In this document: piece after piece, positions 19,120-28,801 of the stretch
Layout: every line of letters begins with the position of its first letter
Position numbering within the stretch: the stretch's first letter is position 1
Assembly: GCF_964019515.1 (NCBI RefSeq)
Contig: NZ_OZ026452.1
Span: 806,001-870,000 of the forward strand
From: Serratia symbiotica (Periphyllus acericola)
GTDB lineage: Bacteria; Pseudomonadota; Gammaproteobacteria; Enterobacterales; Enterobacteriaceae
Direction: 5' to 3'
DNA: 64,000 nucleotides
Made by a program: the position numbers and the translations under genes
The notes under the pieces: model-generated
What the model saw: the letters and a program-made list of their open reading frames with translations, nothing else
The model's database searches: none
What the model was told of the DNA's origin: nothing

Positions 19120-20218
19120 ATGTTTGAAATTAATCCGGTAAAAAACCGAATTCAGGATCTGTCCGAGCGTACTGCCGTTCTTCGGGGGTATCTTTGACTA
19201 TGACGCTAAAAAGGAACGCCTAGAAGAAATCAACGCCAAGTTGGAACAGCCTGATGTCTGGAGCGAACCTGAACATGCACAGGCACTGGGCAAAGATCGT
19301 GCGGAGTTGGAAGCCATCGTAGCGACCATCGACCAACTGACGCAGGGAGGCGAAGATGTCAACGGTCTACTGGAATTGGCGGTGGAAGCCGAAGATGAAG
19401 AGACCTTCAACGAAGCAGTCATCGAGCTTGATCAACTGATGTTCAAGCTCGATCGGTTGGAATTCTGCCGTATGTTTTCCGGTGAATCCGACAGCTCGGA
19501 CTGCTACCTGGATATTCAGGCAGGTTCCGGCGGCACCGAAGCACAAGACTGGGCCAGCATGCTGCTGCGCATGTATCTGCGCTGGGCAGAAGCCAAGGGT
19601 TTCAAGACCGAAGTAATCGAAGAGTCCGATGGCGACGTTGCGGGGCTGAAATCCGCCACCATCAAAATTATTGGTGATTACGCGTTTGGTTGGTTGCGCA
19701 CTGAAACCGGTGTGCATCGCTTGGTGCGCAAAAGCCCTTTTGACTCAGGCGGCCGCCGTCATACCTCATTCAGTTCGGTGTTTATCTACCCGGAAGTGGA
19801 CGATGATATCGATATTGAAATCAACCCGGCGGATCTGCGTATTGACGTTTACCGCGCCTCTGGTGCAGGTGGTCAGCATGTGAACAAAACCGAATCGGCA
19901 GTACGTATTACCCACCTGTCAACCAATATCGTAGTGCAGTGCCAAAATGACCGTTCTCAGCACAAAAACAAGGATCAAGCGTTTAAACAGTTGCGAGCCA
20001 AACTGTACGAGTTTGAAATGCAAAAGAAAAAAGCTGATAAACAGACGATGGAAGACAACAAGTCCGATATCGGCTGGGGTAGCCAGATCCGTTCTTACGT
20101 GCTGGATGACTCCCGTATCAAGGATTTGCGCACCAACGTTGAAACGCGTAACACGCAAGCCGTACTGGATGGCGATCTGGATAAATTCATTGAAGCAAGT
20201 TTGAAAGCAGGGTTATAA
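19120..20218 (+). CDS. prfB: Peptide chain release factor 2 with programmed +1 frameshift
   Basis: RF2 releases peptides at UGA and UAA. Codons 1-25 run from ATG 19120 ([14 protein letters not shown]) to CTT at 19192. An in-frame TGA at 19195-19197 must be bypassed by +1 slippage, and the frame resumes at GAC 19196 (DYDAKKERL). This is the autoregulatory site of E. coli prfB. The internal Shine-Dalgarno-like stretch reads CGGGGG where E. coli has AGGGGG. SPFDSGG (stop recognition) and [13 protein letters not shown] (GGQ) are intact. lysS follows after nine bases. Confidence 0.96.
19186..19198 (+). promoter_or_regulatory. prfB recoding site (CTT TGA C slippery codon)
   Basis: GGGGGTATCTTTGAC contains the purine-rich internal ribosome contact, the slippery Leu codon CTT and the poor-context stop TGA-C. 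Slippage of the tRNA from CUU to UUU is the known mechanism in E. coli. The base before the G run is C in place of A. Confidence 0.9.
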
Positions 20219-20227
20219 GGAACCGAA

Positions 20228-21745
20228 ATGTCTGAGCAACAATCACAGGGCGTCGATCAGGCGCTGGATCTCAATAACGAGTTGCAATCCCGTCGTGAGA
20301 AACTGGCTGGCCTGCGTGAAAACGGCATGGCGTTCCCGAACGATTTCCGCCGCGATACCACCTCTGACAAGCTGCACGCTGCTTACGACGACAAAGAAAA
20401 CCAGGAGTTGGAAGCGCTGGGTGTAGAAGTTACCGTTGCTGGCCGCATGATGACCCGCCGTATCATAGGCAAGGCATCGTTCGTCACTTTGCAGGACGTA
20501 GGTGGCCGCATTCAGTTGTACGTTGCGCGCGACGAACTGGCCGCAGACGTCTACAACGAGAAGTTCAAGAAGTGGGATCTGGGCGATATCGTTGGCGCAC
20601 GCGGCAAATTATTTAAAACCAAGACCGGCGAACTATCGGTCCATTGCGTTGAACTGCGTCTGCTGACTAAAGCCCTGCGTCCATTGCCGGACAAATTCCA
20701 CGGACTTGCTGACCAGGAAACCCGTTACCGCCAGCGTTATTTGGATTTGATCGCCAACGAAGGATCACGCAACACCTTCAAGGTGCGTTCTCAGATAATG
20801 GCATCGATGCGCAACTTCATGGTGGAACGCGGCTTCATGGAAGTCGAAACTCCAATGATGCAAGTGATCCCAGGCGGTGCCTCCGCACGCCCGTTCATTA
20901 CCCACCACAATGCGCTGGATATTGACATGTACCTGCGTATCGCGCCAGAACTTTACCTGAAGCGTCTGGTCGTCGGCGGATTCGAACGGGTGTTTGAAAT
21001 CAACCGCAACTTCCGCAACGAGGGTGTCTCGCCGCGCCATAACCCAGAGTTCACCATGATGGAACTTTACATGGCCTACGCGGATTACAACGACCTGATT
21101 GAACTGACCGAATCGCTTTTCCGTAGCCTGGCCGAGAAAGTGCTGGGCACCAGCTTGGTGCAGTATGGTGATAAAATGTTCGATTTTGGCAAACCGTTTG
21201 AAAAGCTGAGCATGACCGAGGTTATCAAGAAATACCGCCCAGAAACTGATTTGGCCGATCTAGCCGATATGGGCAAAACTGTGACTATCGCTGAATCTAT
21301 CGGTATCAAGGTTGAAAAAAGCTGGGGGCGGGGCCGCGTTATAACCGAGATCTTCGAAGAAGTTGCGGAAAGCCATCTGATTCAACCGACCTTTATCACC
21401 GAGTACCCAGCGGAAGTGTCCCCTCTTGCACGCCGTAATGACCTGAAACCAGAAATTACTGACCGTTTTGAGTTCTTCATTGGCGGCCGTGAAATTGGCA
21501 ATGGTTTCTCCGAACTTAACGACGCGGAAGATCAGGCGCAGCGTTTCGCTGATCAGGTGAACGCCAAAGACGCTGGTGACGACGAAGCGATGTTCTACGA
21601 CGAAGACTATGTCACTGCGCTAGAGCACGGCCTACCGCCAACCGCAGGTCTGGGCATCGGCATCGACCGTATGGTGATGCTGTTCACCAACAGCCATACC
21701 ATCCGCGACGTGATTCTGTTCCCGGCGATGCGCCCACAGAAATAA
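20228..21745 (+). CDS. lysS: Lysyl-tRNA synthetase, class II
   Basis: Charges tRNA-Lys in the cytoplasm. The 505 residues equal E. coli LysS. The N-terminal OB-fold anticodon-binding domain ([21 protein letters not shown]) leads into class II motif 1 ([14 protein letters not shown]), motif 2 ([31 protein letters not shown]) and motif 3 ([17 protein letters not shown]). Probably cotranscribed with prfB. Intact. Confidence 0.97.
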   Translation: MSEQQSQGVDQALDLNNELQSRREKLAGLRENGMAFPNDFRRDTTSDKLHAAYDDKENQELEALGVEVTVAGRMMTRRIIGKASFVTLQDVGGRIQLYVARDELAADVYNEKFKKWDLGDIVGARGKLFKTKTGELSVHCVELRLLTKALRPLPDKFHGLADQETRYRQRYLDLIANEGSRNTFKVRSQIMASMRNFMVERGFMEVETPMMQVIPGGASARPFITHHNALDIDMYLRIAPELYLKRLVVGGFERVFEINRNFRNEGVSPRHNPEFTMMELYMAYADYNDLIELTESLFRSLAEKVLGTSLVQYGDKMFDFGKPFEKLSMTEVIKKYRPETDLADLADMGKTVTIAESIGIKVEKSWGRGRVITEIFEEVAESHLIQPTFITEYPAEVSPLARRNDLKPEITDRFEFFIGGREIGNGFSELNDAEDQAQRFADQVNAKDAGDDEAMFYDEDYVTALEHGLPPTAGLGIGIDRMVMLFTNSHTIRDVILFPAMRPQK

Positions 21746-21848
21746 CATCACCTAGCCTAAGCTAACCGCTGCACCTGCTTTTTCGCTGCCCATACTGCCC
21801 ATTGCACGCTAATTGCTTAAAGAATAGATAGTTATGCGCCATCTCAGC

Positions 21849-21876
21849 TTGCCCGGTGCTGATAACTCGCTATAAT
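21849..21876 (+). promoter_or_regulatory. Promoter for tRNA-Gly
   Basis: TTGCCC at 21849-21854 and a perfect TATAAT at 21871-21876 are 16 bases apart and end 17 bases before the tRNA. The promoter looks strong although the tRNA is degenerate. Confidence 0.65.
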
Positions 21877-21893
21877 GCCTGACGCACACAGAC

Positions 21894-21968
21894 GCGGGTG
21901 TAGTTCAAATGGTAGAACGGCAGCTTCCCAAGCTGCATGCGAAGGTTTGATTCCCTTAATCCGCTCCA
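21894..21968 (+). tRNA. glyU: tRNA-Gly(CCC), degenerate
   Basis: The sequence starts GCGGGTGTAGTTCAAATGG, has a well-paired anticodon stem around CTTCCCAAG (anticodon CCC) and ends in TCCA. It matches E. coli glyU in layout, including position after lysS-type genes. Several features look damaged: an extra A in the D loop (75 nt in place of 74), TTT for the near-universal TTC of the T loop, an A-C mismatch in the T stem, and a weak last pair in the acceptor stem. It could be a decaying tRNA; tRNA-Gly(UCC) can read GGG, so loss would be tolerable. Confidence 0.8.
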
Positions 21969-22122
21969 AACTGACTTCTCCTAACGTCTACCAAAGCCCA
22001 CTCAATCTAGTAATCACCAGCCTCTCCGTAAAAACTCGTTATCTCAACGTCTACACACATCTACCCCAATCTATAAATCCGTGTGTATAGAGGACGTTTG
22101 ATTCACCTCGGAGCTATACACA

Positions 22123-22770
22123 ATGCCCCTCATAGACTATGAGCTAAGGCGCTCTGAGCCACAAGACAAGCCCTATACACTCAGTGATGGCGGTGGGCTT
22201 TCTATACTTATTGAGCCGAACGGTTCCAAAGACTGGCGTTTTCGCTACTGCTTCGACGGCAAACCAAAAATGCTTTCCCTTGGGACCATATCTACAGTTT
22301 TACTAACCGAGGCAAGGCAAAAGTGCAATGAGGCTAAAAAGCTGGTGGCATCGGGCATCAATCCCAGCTAAGCCAGGAAATAGCAGAAACGAAAGCGGCA
22401 AGATATAACTGAAAATACCTTCGAGGGGGATAATGTGGTAATGGTACGACAAGCGTCGCGACGCTATTCAGAGTCATACGTAGAAGGGATGATGAAAACG
22501 TTTCAGAGCGGTATTTTCCCATATATTGGCCAATTGCCGATATAAAGCCAATGTAGCTTATGGAGACGCTTTCAAAACTGGACGAATGTGGCGCAACAGA
22601 GAGATTATGCAAGGTGCGCCAGCGGTGCGGGGAGGTATGGAAATACGCCATAGTTACCGGCTGGGCTGAATATAACCCCGCCCCGGATCTTGCCAGCGCC
22701 TTCTCACCGCATAAGAAAGAACACTATGCCTTCTTATCAGTTGCCGAGTTGCCCGACTTTTCGCATCTTT
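22123..22770 (+). pseudogene. P4-type tyrosine integrase, inactivated
   Basis: The start MPLIDYELRRSEPQDKPYTL followed by SDGGGLSILIEPNGSKDWRF is the N-terminal arm-binding domain typical of P4-like island integrases. A stop comes after SGINPS (22369) and further stops and shifts follow. The later WAEYNPAPDLASAF echoes the core-domain start. The catalytic domain is not recoverable. The position 155 bases after a tRNA 3' end is the classic site for such an island, so the tRNA-Gly was probably an attachment site. Confidence 0.85.
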
Positions 22771-22815
22771 AACGCTGTGTGATTTATAGACATCGTTTCA
22801 CTATAATGACTCACC

Positions 22816-23782
22816 ATGAACAGGAAAATTCAGCAGCCGCCACAGTGGGTAAAACTTTATAAAACGTCTGGTGATGCGGGACTTGTATGCCGTCACTGCG
22901 GCATTTCCCGCCCAAGATTGCATAAATAGTGGCGAAGGTATCTGGAACAGGGCAGGACTGGAAAGCCACAGTCGTCGCCCTAAAAACTCTCCATCAACGA
23001 AAACCAGTGCTGGCGAAGTCGCTCTGATTCTGGAGTTACCTTCCCGGCGAAATCTAGGAGCAAGACGCATTAAGAGTGAGTTAAAGCGGCTTCATTCCTT
23101 CTCTCTGGCGATAGCTACGATCCACAATGTTCTTTGCCAGAATCAGGTTAAGACAGTTGTTAAATTTCGGCGTAAAGCTGATTTCATTCGCGACGAACGC
23201 CCTGTTCCCGGTGATAGGGTTCAGATGGATACCTGTAAAATTGGCCCCGACTTATAACAGTAAACCTCTGTTAATGATTGCACTCGCTACAGAGGCTTGA
23301 GGCTCTACTCTCGTTGCACTGCTGCAAGCACACTGGATTTTATTGATTGTGTTATTGAACAAATGCCTTTCCCAATACAGCGCTTTCAGACCGACCGGGG
23401 AAGAGAGTTTTTTGCCGTTAAGGTGCAGGAAAGATTGAAAGAATGCGGCATCAAGTGTCGTCCAAATAAACCAGCTTCGCCTCATCTTAATGGCAAAGTT
23501 GAACGTTCCCAAAAGACAGACAAAGCTGAGTTTTACGCTACCCTAGACTTCTCAGCTGCTGACCTGGATAAACTGTTGGCAGAATGGCCGTATTAATATA
23601 ACTGGGAACGTCCTCATAGCGCTTACAACGGTAAAATGCCGATGGAGCGCTACTTCTAACTTGCTGAGCAAACGCCATACTCTGATGCCGTTCACGCAAA
23701 CTATCAGCCCAGTGACGAGCATATACAGGAACAGAATTACAAGCTTGAACTTGAGCTGAGAAAATTGAAACGATGTCTATGA
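22816..23782 (+). pseudogene. IS481-like transposase, inactivated
   Basis: The start MNRKIQQPPQWVKLY leads to a helix-turn-helix domain (GLVCRHCGISRPRLHKW), after which a TAG interrupts. An rve/DDE integrase core follows: RVQMDTCK (Asp), QTDRGREFF (Asp) and SPHLNGKVERSQ (Glu). Stops occur near 23254, 23594 and 23658, with a frameshift between the DNA-binding and core parts. The family call is from memory of motif order. No clear terminal repeats were found. Confidence 0.75.
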
Positions 23783-24354
23783 ATCACACACATTATCCGT
23801 CAGACGCGGAACGCGCTGCGCTGGTGGTAGACTGGCGTATTCCGGCTGGTTATACACGGTCAGTACCTGCTATTCCTCCACCTGCGTCAGTTTATTGACC
23901 GGGCGCGGACGTACTGAGCGGCGGGACGCCAGTCTTCGGCCTGCCTGTGCCATCTCCTTCCAGGTTATCAGGCTGATATTCACTTCCTAGCAGGCTGGAT
24001 CCAGACGAGTCCCTGGCCTATAGCCTGCCGTATCCACTGGATAAATTGCACACGTTCGATGGCGGGCGTTAGTCGTCCTCGTCCTCCCCCCGTAGTAACG
24101 GTTGAGCTTTTTTCGCAGTACCAGCAGGCGGCAGCCTCCGCCAGCGCTTTTCTTTTCGCGCCAGCTCACGTTTAAGTTGTTTGTTTTCTTTAACCTGTTG
24201 CTTGAACTGCGCTTTATCCGTGGGGCTAACGTTATTCTGTTCTATAAAATCCTGCTTTCACCGTGCTATTTGCTGTGGGTAGAGTCTTTTGCGACGACAG
24301 TATTCCCCTAATTTCGCCTCACTGAGTGTGGCCGTTTCAACAATGATGGCAAAA
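23783..24354 (-). pseudogene. IS3-type transposase remnant
   Basis: Read on the minus strand from the right, the pieces are LSEAKLGEYCRR, QIARWKQDFIEQN, KAQFKQQVKENKQLKRELARKEK, then LRKKLNRYYG, and in another frame YNQPEYASLPPAQRVPRL. This is the order of an IS3-group OrfA with leucine zipper and the start of its OrfB. Many stops and shifts are seen. The end toward 24354 is cut by IS903-like copy 2 and the other end by the IS481-like gene. Confidence 0.6.
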
Positions 24355-25289
24355 GGCTTTGTTGAATAAATCTGATTTGGAATCTCGCAGCGACAGGTGA
24401 CCACCAAATAGCTGCTTTACTCTGTACCTCGCTGTTGCCGCTATCGAACGTCGGTGGTAGCCTGCGATACTTTTCCACCGTGTGTTGTCTCCGGTAACGC
24501 ACTGGTTCGCCACCGCTTGATTTCGCTCTGCATAGTCTGCCGACCAATAACGGGCTCCGCTGCTGGGCGGTATTAACGCCTTGAGCTTCTTGCCCCTTAA
24601 CTCATAATCACACACTCGCGTATCCTAAGCCCGATCCGCCTAGGCGACTTTGATTTTACGGTACCTCTGACGGATGAGACCTGGGAAGGCTTCGGTATCG
24701 GTGATATTGCTCAAGGAAAGGTCAGCACAGATGACCTCATGTGTTTCTGTATCTACGGCCAAATGCAGTTTTCGCCAGATACGCCGTTTTTCCTGACCGT
24801 GTTTTTTTGCCATCCACTCGCCTTCACCCAACACGTTGAGCCCGCTAGAGTCGATAACGAGGTGCGCAATTTCACCCGGCGTTGCGGTTTTAAACGGGAC
24901 ATGGCCGGACTTCGCCCGCTTACTGATACAGGTGTCTTCCGGGCAGTTCAACAGCACTTTAATCAGTGTGACAATGGAGTCGACGAAGCCCTGTAGGGCG
25001 CGAAGTGTCAGGCCGAAAATCCGTTTCAGCATCAATACGCTGGTGATTGCCATATCGGAATAATGTGGTGAGCGACCACGCAGAGAAGGTTTTGCCTCGC
25101 AGTACCAGGCGTGAAGTGCCGTTTCATCCCCCCAGCAAGTGAGTAAACCCCGAGTGATAAGGGCGTTATTGTAAGCCTTCCAGTTGGTGATATTGAACTT
25201 TTGCTGGGCCACGGAATGTCGCTATTTTGACAGAAGGAGAGTGATCTGATCCTCGTCCCGGCCAAATGTTCGATTTATTCAACAACTCC
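24355..25289 (-). mobile_element. IS903-like element, copy 2, internally deleted
   Basis: The left end is GGCTTTGTTGAATAAATCTG and the right end reads CGATTTATTCAACAACTCC, with a decayed last few bases. About 110 bp near the transposase 3' end, present in copies 1, 3 and 4, is missing: GATTTGGAAT joins directly to CTCGCAGCGACAGG. The 9-bp flanks differ. Confidence 0.92.
24374..25212 (-). pseudogene. IS903-like transposase, copy 2, inactivated
   Basis: The N-terminal 190 residues (MAQQKFNITNWKAYNNALIT to RQRYRKIKVA) are open, including the first catalytic Asp (VIDSSGLNVLGEGEW). Two amber codons follow, one at the Ser of ASADG and one at the Tyr shared by all copies. The second part (ELRGKKLKALIPPSSG) runs to GGHLSLRD and is then cut by the internal deletion. 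The catalytic Glu is Ala, as in the other copies. Confidence 0.9.
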
Positions 25290-25582
25290 TCTTTGAACCC
25301 TGAAAAACGAAGTGAGACACGCACCGGCATTGTTAGGCTGTATCCGTGCATTGACCGTGGCAACGTCGCAGTCTCAAAAGCCCATAATCAAGGCGCGGAG
25401 GGTGTACAAACCCGACAACGCGGAGACCGGCCTTTAGGCCGCAATCCGAAGGATTGAATCTATTTGAACACGCTCCTGGGGGACAAGCCGTTTATTTGGC
25501 CCACCATCTCACGGCACACGCCTTGCTGCGCGTTCAAATGACCGCCAGAGACACTCGCGAGCCATTAGCGGACACAGCTTAG
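25290..25582 (+). pseudogene. Remnant of a short island-type ORF (related to 61361-61579)
   Basis: Two frames together read SLNPEKRSETRTGIVRLYP, GAEGVQTRQRGDRPLGRNPK and, after a stop and shift, LTAHALLRVQMTARDTREPL, ending ADTA. The last part matches the ORF at 61361-61579 (LTAQALLRVQMTASSAHGQL). From memory this resembles the Icd/Ash-like short ORFs common on P4-type enterobacterial islands, which would fit the nearby integrase, but that link is uncertain. Its stop overlaps the end of pstS. Confidence 0.45.
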
Positions 25583-26265
25583 TACAGGGGTTTACCGGAA
25601 TTGTGTTTTATGTTGTCTTTCCACGCGGCGCGCACTTGCTCAACCACGCCTTTTGGCAAAGTGGCATAATCCAGATCGTTAGCTTTTTTTTCACCGATTT
25701 TATACGCCCATTCGAAGAACTTAAACACTTCGGCACCCTGAGCAAAGTTCTGCTGCTGTTTATGCATCAGGATAAAGGTAGTAAAGGTGATTGGCCACGC
25801 ATCATCGCTTTTCTGGTTAGTCAGATCCTGAGCAAAAGTCTTGCTCCAATCCACGCCTTTAGCAGCGGCGCTGAAGCTCTCCTGGATGGGACTCACTGGC
25901 TTGCCTTCAGTAGCGATCAGCTTGGTATATGCCAGTTTGTTTTGCTTGGCGTAGGCATATTCCACGTAGCGAATGGAACTAGGAATACGCTGTACGAAGG
26001 TAGCAATGCCATCGTTGCCTTTTCCACCCAAGCCGGTTGGCCAGTTAACGGTATCGCCATCGCCGATTTTCTCTTTCCACTGTGCGTTAGCTTTGGCCAG
26101 GTAGCGGGTGAAGACGAAAGAAGTGCCAGAACCGTCAGCGCGGCGCACCACGGCGATATGTTGAGCAGGCAGCTTCAAACCTGGGTTCAGCTTAGTGATC
26201 ACCGGATCATTCCATTTTTTGACGTTGCCCAGGTAGATATCGCCCAAGGTTTTACCGTCCAAATG
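25579..26265 (-). pseudogene. pstS: Phosphate-binding protein PstS, 5'-truncated
   Basis: PstS is the periplasmic phosphate receptor of the Pst ABC importer. The retained part runs from [16 protein letters not shown] to [10 protein letters not shown] without a stop and includes the ligand-loop [13 protein letters not shown]. Compared with the 346-residue E. coli protein, the signal peptide and about the first 115 residues are missing. Homology ends near 26265, where unrelated IS-type sequence begins. No pstCAB follows. Without export signal and first lobe it cannot function. Confidence 0.92.
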
Positions 26266-26421
26266 ACGGCGAGGCAGTGGTACGATTAACACTTTGAGTA
26301 GAAATCTATTTCACATGCAAAATAAGATGCCGTGGCACCCTGAGTTATCTCCTAAATAATGCGGTCATGTATTCAATATGTTAATCATGTTGTAAAATTG
26401 CTCCTTTACAGAGAGCATCTG

Positions 26422-26541
26422 ATGGGTAAAGTTGACGTAAAACGCCCGTTTTGTGGGCAGATTGAGTCGCTTAAAAAGCATGGACTGGGCAAGGCTAAAT
26501 ACCAGCGCTATCGCTGTCAGATATGCCACAGTAGATTATAA
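26422..26541 (+). pseudogene. IS1-family InsA remnant
   Basis: The 39-residue frame MGKVDVKRPFCGQIESLKKH, GLGKAKYQRYRCQICHSRL matches the zinc-finger N-terminus of IS1-type InsA proteins (CxxC, then YQRYRCQxC). It ends where homology would continue with the helix-turn-helix part. No InsB or IS1 ends are visible nearby. Confidence 0.7.
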
Positions 26542-26984
26542 AGCCAGCGCGGGCGAATATTAGGCCAGTTACAACTATTACAACTATTTCCAGCATTGCT
26601 GCAGTGTCGGCGCAATATCGGGCAATAATTGCCCAGGTTCCCGCGGTTGGGTAGATGGCATTTACACTGCCGATGATCATCCCAATAATCACATACTTTG
26701 CTCAGTGAATGGTATATCCGCTAATCAGCCCCTCACCAGGCGGGCGATGATTACTTTTTACAAGACGTCACCCACCACCGGTTACCCAAAGCCCTCTGGG
26801 CATGAGTGCATGCTCCCATCCACACAGCAAGGTTAAAAAAGGCAGACAACCGATATAAAACACATAGATAAATCAATTGAACTCATCCGAAAATTCTATT
26901 GGTAAAAATTCATGTGGCGCGGCACCCTGGGGGAGATTATCATGCTAGCCATGATGCTTATCTTTGCCACCCAGTGAAAACCTT
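26542..26984. other. No recognisable gene
   Basis: This 443-base stretch separates the IS remnants from yicG. A minus-strand frame (26495-26692) has a hydrophobic, permease-like composition (VNAIYPTAGTWAIIARY), but I cannot assign it. The sequence GTGGCACCCTGAG near 26333 is echoed by GCGGCACCCTGGG near 26918, a possible short repeat. No promoter is convincing. Confidence 0.3.
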
Positions 26985-27602
26985 ATGTTTCTTAGCGTTC
27001 TTTATACTATCGGTATTACTGCTGAAGCCATGACCGGCGCGCTAGCGGCTGGCCGCCGCCAAATGGATATGTTTGGCGTGATCATCATCGCTTCAGTTAC
27101 AGCGATCGGCGGTGGATCGGTGCGCGATATGCTACTCGGACATTTCCCGCTTGGCTGGGTCAAACATCCAGAATATGTGGTGATTGTCGCCATTGCGGCG
27201 ATAATCACCACTTGGGTGGCACCACTGATGCGCCACTTACACCGCCTGTTCCTAGTGTTGGATGCCATCGGCCTGGCCGTGTTTTCAATCATCGGTGCGC
27301 AAGTCTCGCTGGATATGGGGCACAGTGCGATTATCGCCGCGATTGCCGCCGTGATCACAGGTGTCTTCGGCGGCGTGCTGCGCGATATGTTCTGTAACCG
27401 CATCCCGCTTGTGTTCCAAAAGGAAATTTACGCTGGCATCTCCTTCGCCGCTGCCTGGCTGTATATTGGCCTGCAACATCTCAGCATGCCGCATAACCTG
27501 GTGATGGGAATCACCTTGATCGCCGGGCTAAGCGCACGCCTGATAGCCCTGCGTTTCCGCCTTGGCCTACCGATCTTCAACTACCCACATCCAGATCACT
27601 GA
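26985..27602 (+). CDS. yicG: TRIC-type (UPF0126) membrane protein YicG
   Basis: Seven-helix inner-membrane protein with two repeats of a three-helix unit, related to trimeric cation channels; physiological role unknown in bacteria. The start at 26985 gives [20 protein letters not shown], matching E. coli YicG. Both glycine-rich repeat motifs are kept: [13 protein letters not shown] and [12 protein letters not shown]. The 205 residues equal the family length. In E. coli ligB lies between yicG and gmk; it is absent here. Confidence 0.93.
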   Translation: MFLSVLYTIGITAEAMTGALAAGRRQMDMFGVIIIASVTAIGGGSVRDMLLGHFPLGWVKHPEYVVIVAIAAIITTWVAPLMRHLHRLFLVLDAIGLAVFSIIGAQVSLDMGHSAIIAAIAAVITGVFGGVLRDMFCNRIPLVFQKEIYAGISFAAAWLYIGLQHLSMPHNLVMGITLIAGLSARLIALRFRLGLPIFNYPHPDH

Positions 27603-27829
27603 TCCTGCGGCGCGGCACGTAAAACACGTAAAAAGTGCCGCTTGGTGGTGTAAAACCGCAAAAATTTGCTAATTCGCCACGTAAATCCGCCATTCTGATG
27701 TTTTTTCACCATCCAGCCACGGGCAAAATGCGTACTAACGCTGCATCCGGCACGTTAGCTATGTATACTGCGTAGAGAAAATACGCATCGCTATTATTGG
27801 CATACCAACCGCTATCAACGAACATCATC

Positions 27830-28453
27830 ATGGCTCAAGGCACGCTTTATATTGTCTCTGCTCCCAGTGGCGCAGGTAAATCAAGTCTGATTCAGGCTTT
27901 GTTAAAGACACAACCGCTGTACGACACACAAGTTTCGGTTTCGCACACAACCCGCGCTAGCCGCCTAGGTGAACATTATGGAGAGCATTATTTCTTCGTC
28001 TCAAAAGATGAATTCCGTCAGATGATTGAGCAGGATGCGTTTCTTGAGTACGCCGAAGTGTTCGGCAACTATTATGGTACCTCGCGCGCCACCATTAAGC
28101 AGGTGTTATCGACTGGCGTAGACGTCTTTCTAGATATCGATTGGCAGGGTGCGCAGAAAATCCGCGCCCAAATGCCACAGGCACGCAGCATCTTTATTCT
28201 GCCTCCATCAAAGGAAGAACTGGACCGCCGCCTGCGCGGCCGTGGGCAGGATGCCGAAGAGGTGATCGCCAAACGTATGGCTCAGGCTGTGGCCGAAATA
28301 ATGCACTACGCGGAGTACGATTATTTAATTGTGAACGATGATTTTGATTTGGCGCTGTCCGATCTGAAAACCATTATTCGCGCCGAACGTTTACGTTCAA
28401 GCCGTCAATTACTGCGGCATGACGCTTTAATCAGCAAACTATTGGCAGACTGA
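27830..28453 (+). CDS. gmk: Guanylate kinase
   Basis: Phosphorylates GMP to GDP, essential for nucleotide supply. ATG 27830 gives [20 protein letters not shown] with the P-loop [13 protein letters not shown]-binding residues lie in [21 protein letters not shown] and the lid in [16 protein letters not shown]. 207 residues, as in E. coli. The frame could extend upstream to 27797, but the chosen start matches the family. First gene of the gmk-rpoZ-spoT-trmH-recG run. Confidence 0.96.
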   Translation: MAQGTLYIVSAPSGAGKSSLIQALLKTQPLYDTQVSVSHTTRASRLGEHYGEHYFFVSKDEFRQMIEQDAFLEYAEVFGNYYGTSRATIKQVLSTGVDVFLDIDWQGAQKIRAQMPQARSIFILPPSKEELDRRLRGRGQDAEEVIAKRMAQAVAEIMHYAEYDYLIVNDDFDLALSDLKTIIRAERLRSSRQLLRHDALISKLLAD

Positions 28454-28507
28454 AAGCAGTTTCAGTATTATGCCCCGTCTTTTCGTCACCTGTGGAGTAG
28501 CACAAAT

Positions 28508-28783
28508 ATGGCACGTGTAACTGTTCAAGACGCTGTAGAAAAAATTGGTAACCGTTTTGACCTGGTGTTGGTCGCTGCTCGTCGGGCGCGTCAAATCCAG
28601 ACCGGCGGCAAAGATGCATTGGTTCCAGAAGAGAACGATAAGTGCACCGTTATCGCGCTGCGTGAAATCGAAGAAGGCTTGATCACCAGACAGATCCTTG
28701 ATGTGCGTGAGCGTCAGGAGCAGCAAGAGCAGGAATCCGCTGAAATTCAGGCTGTTACCGCAATTGCTGAAGGCCGTCGTTAA
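28508..28783 (+). CDS. rpoZ: RNA polymerase omega subunit
   Basis: Omega assists assembly of the beta-prime subunit and forms part of the ppGpp site 1. The 91 residues start [20 protein letters not shown] and include [20 protein letters not shown] and a Gln/Glu-rich tail, the same length as E. coli. A good GTGGAG ribosome site precedes ATG. Intact, between gmk and spoT. Confidence 0.97.
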   Translation: MARVTVQDAVEKIGNRFDLVLVAARRARQIQTGGKDALVPEENDKCTVIALREIEEGLITRQILDVRERQEQQEQESAEIQAVTAIAEGRR

Positions 28784-28801
28784 TTAGACTGCGAGTCTGT
28801 C

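Noticed and set aside
25603..26289. 228-codon plus-strand ORF over pstS
   Set aside because: Antisense to clear PstS sequence; composition is that of a shadow frame.
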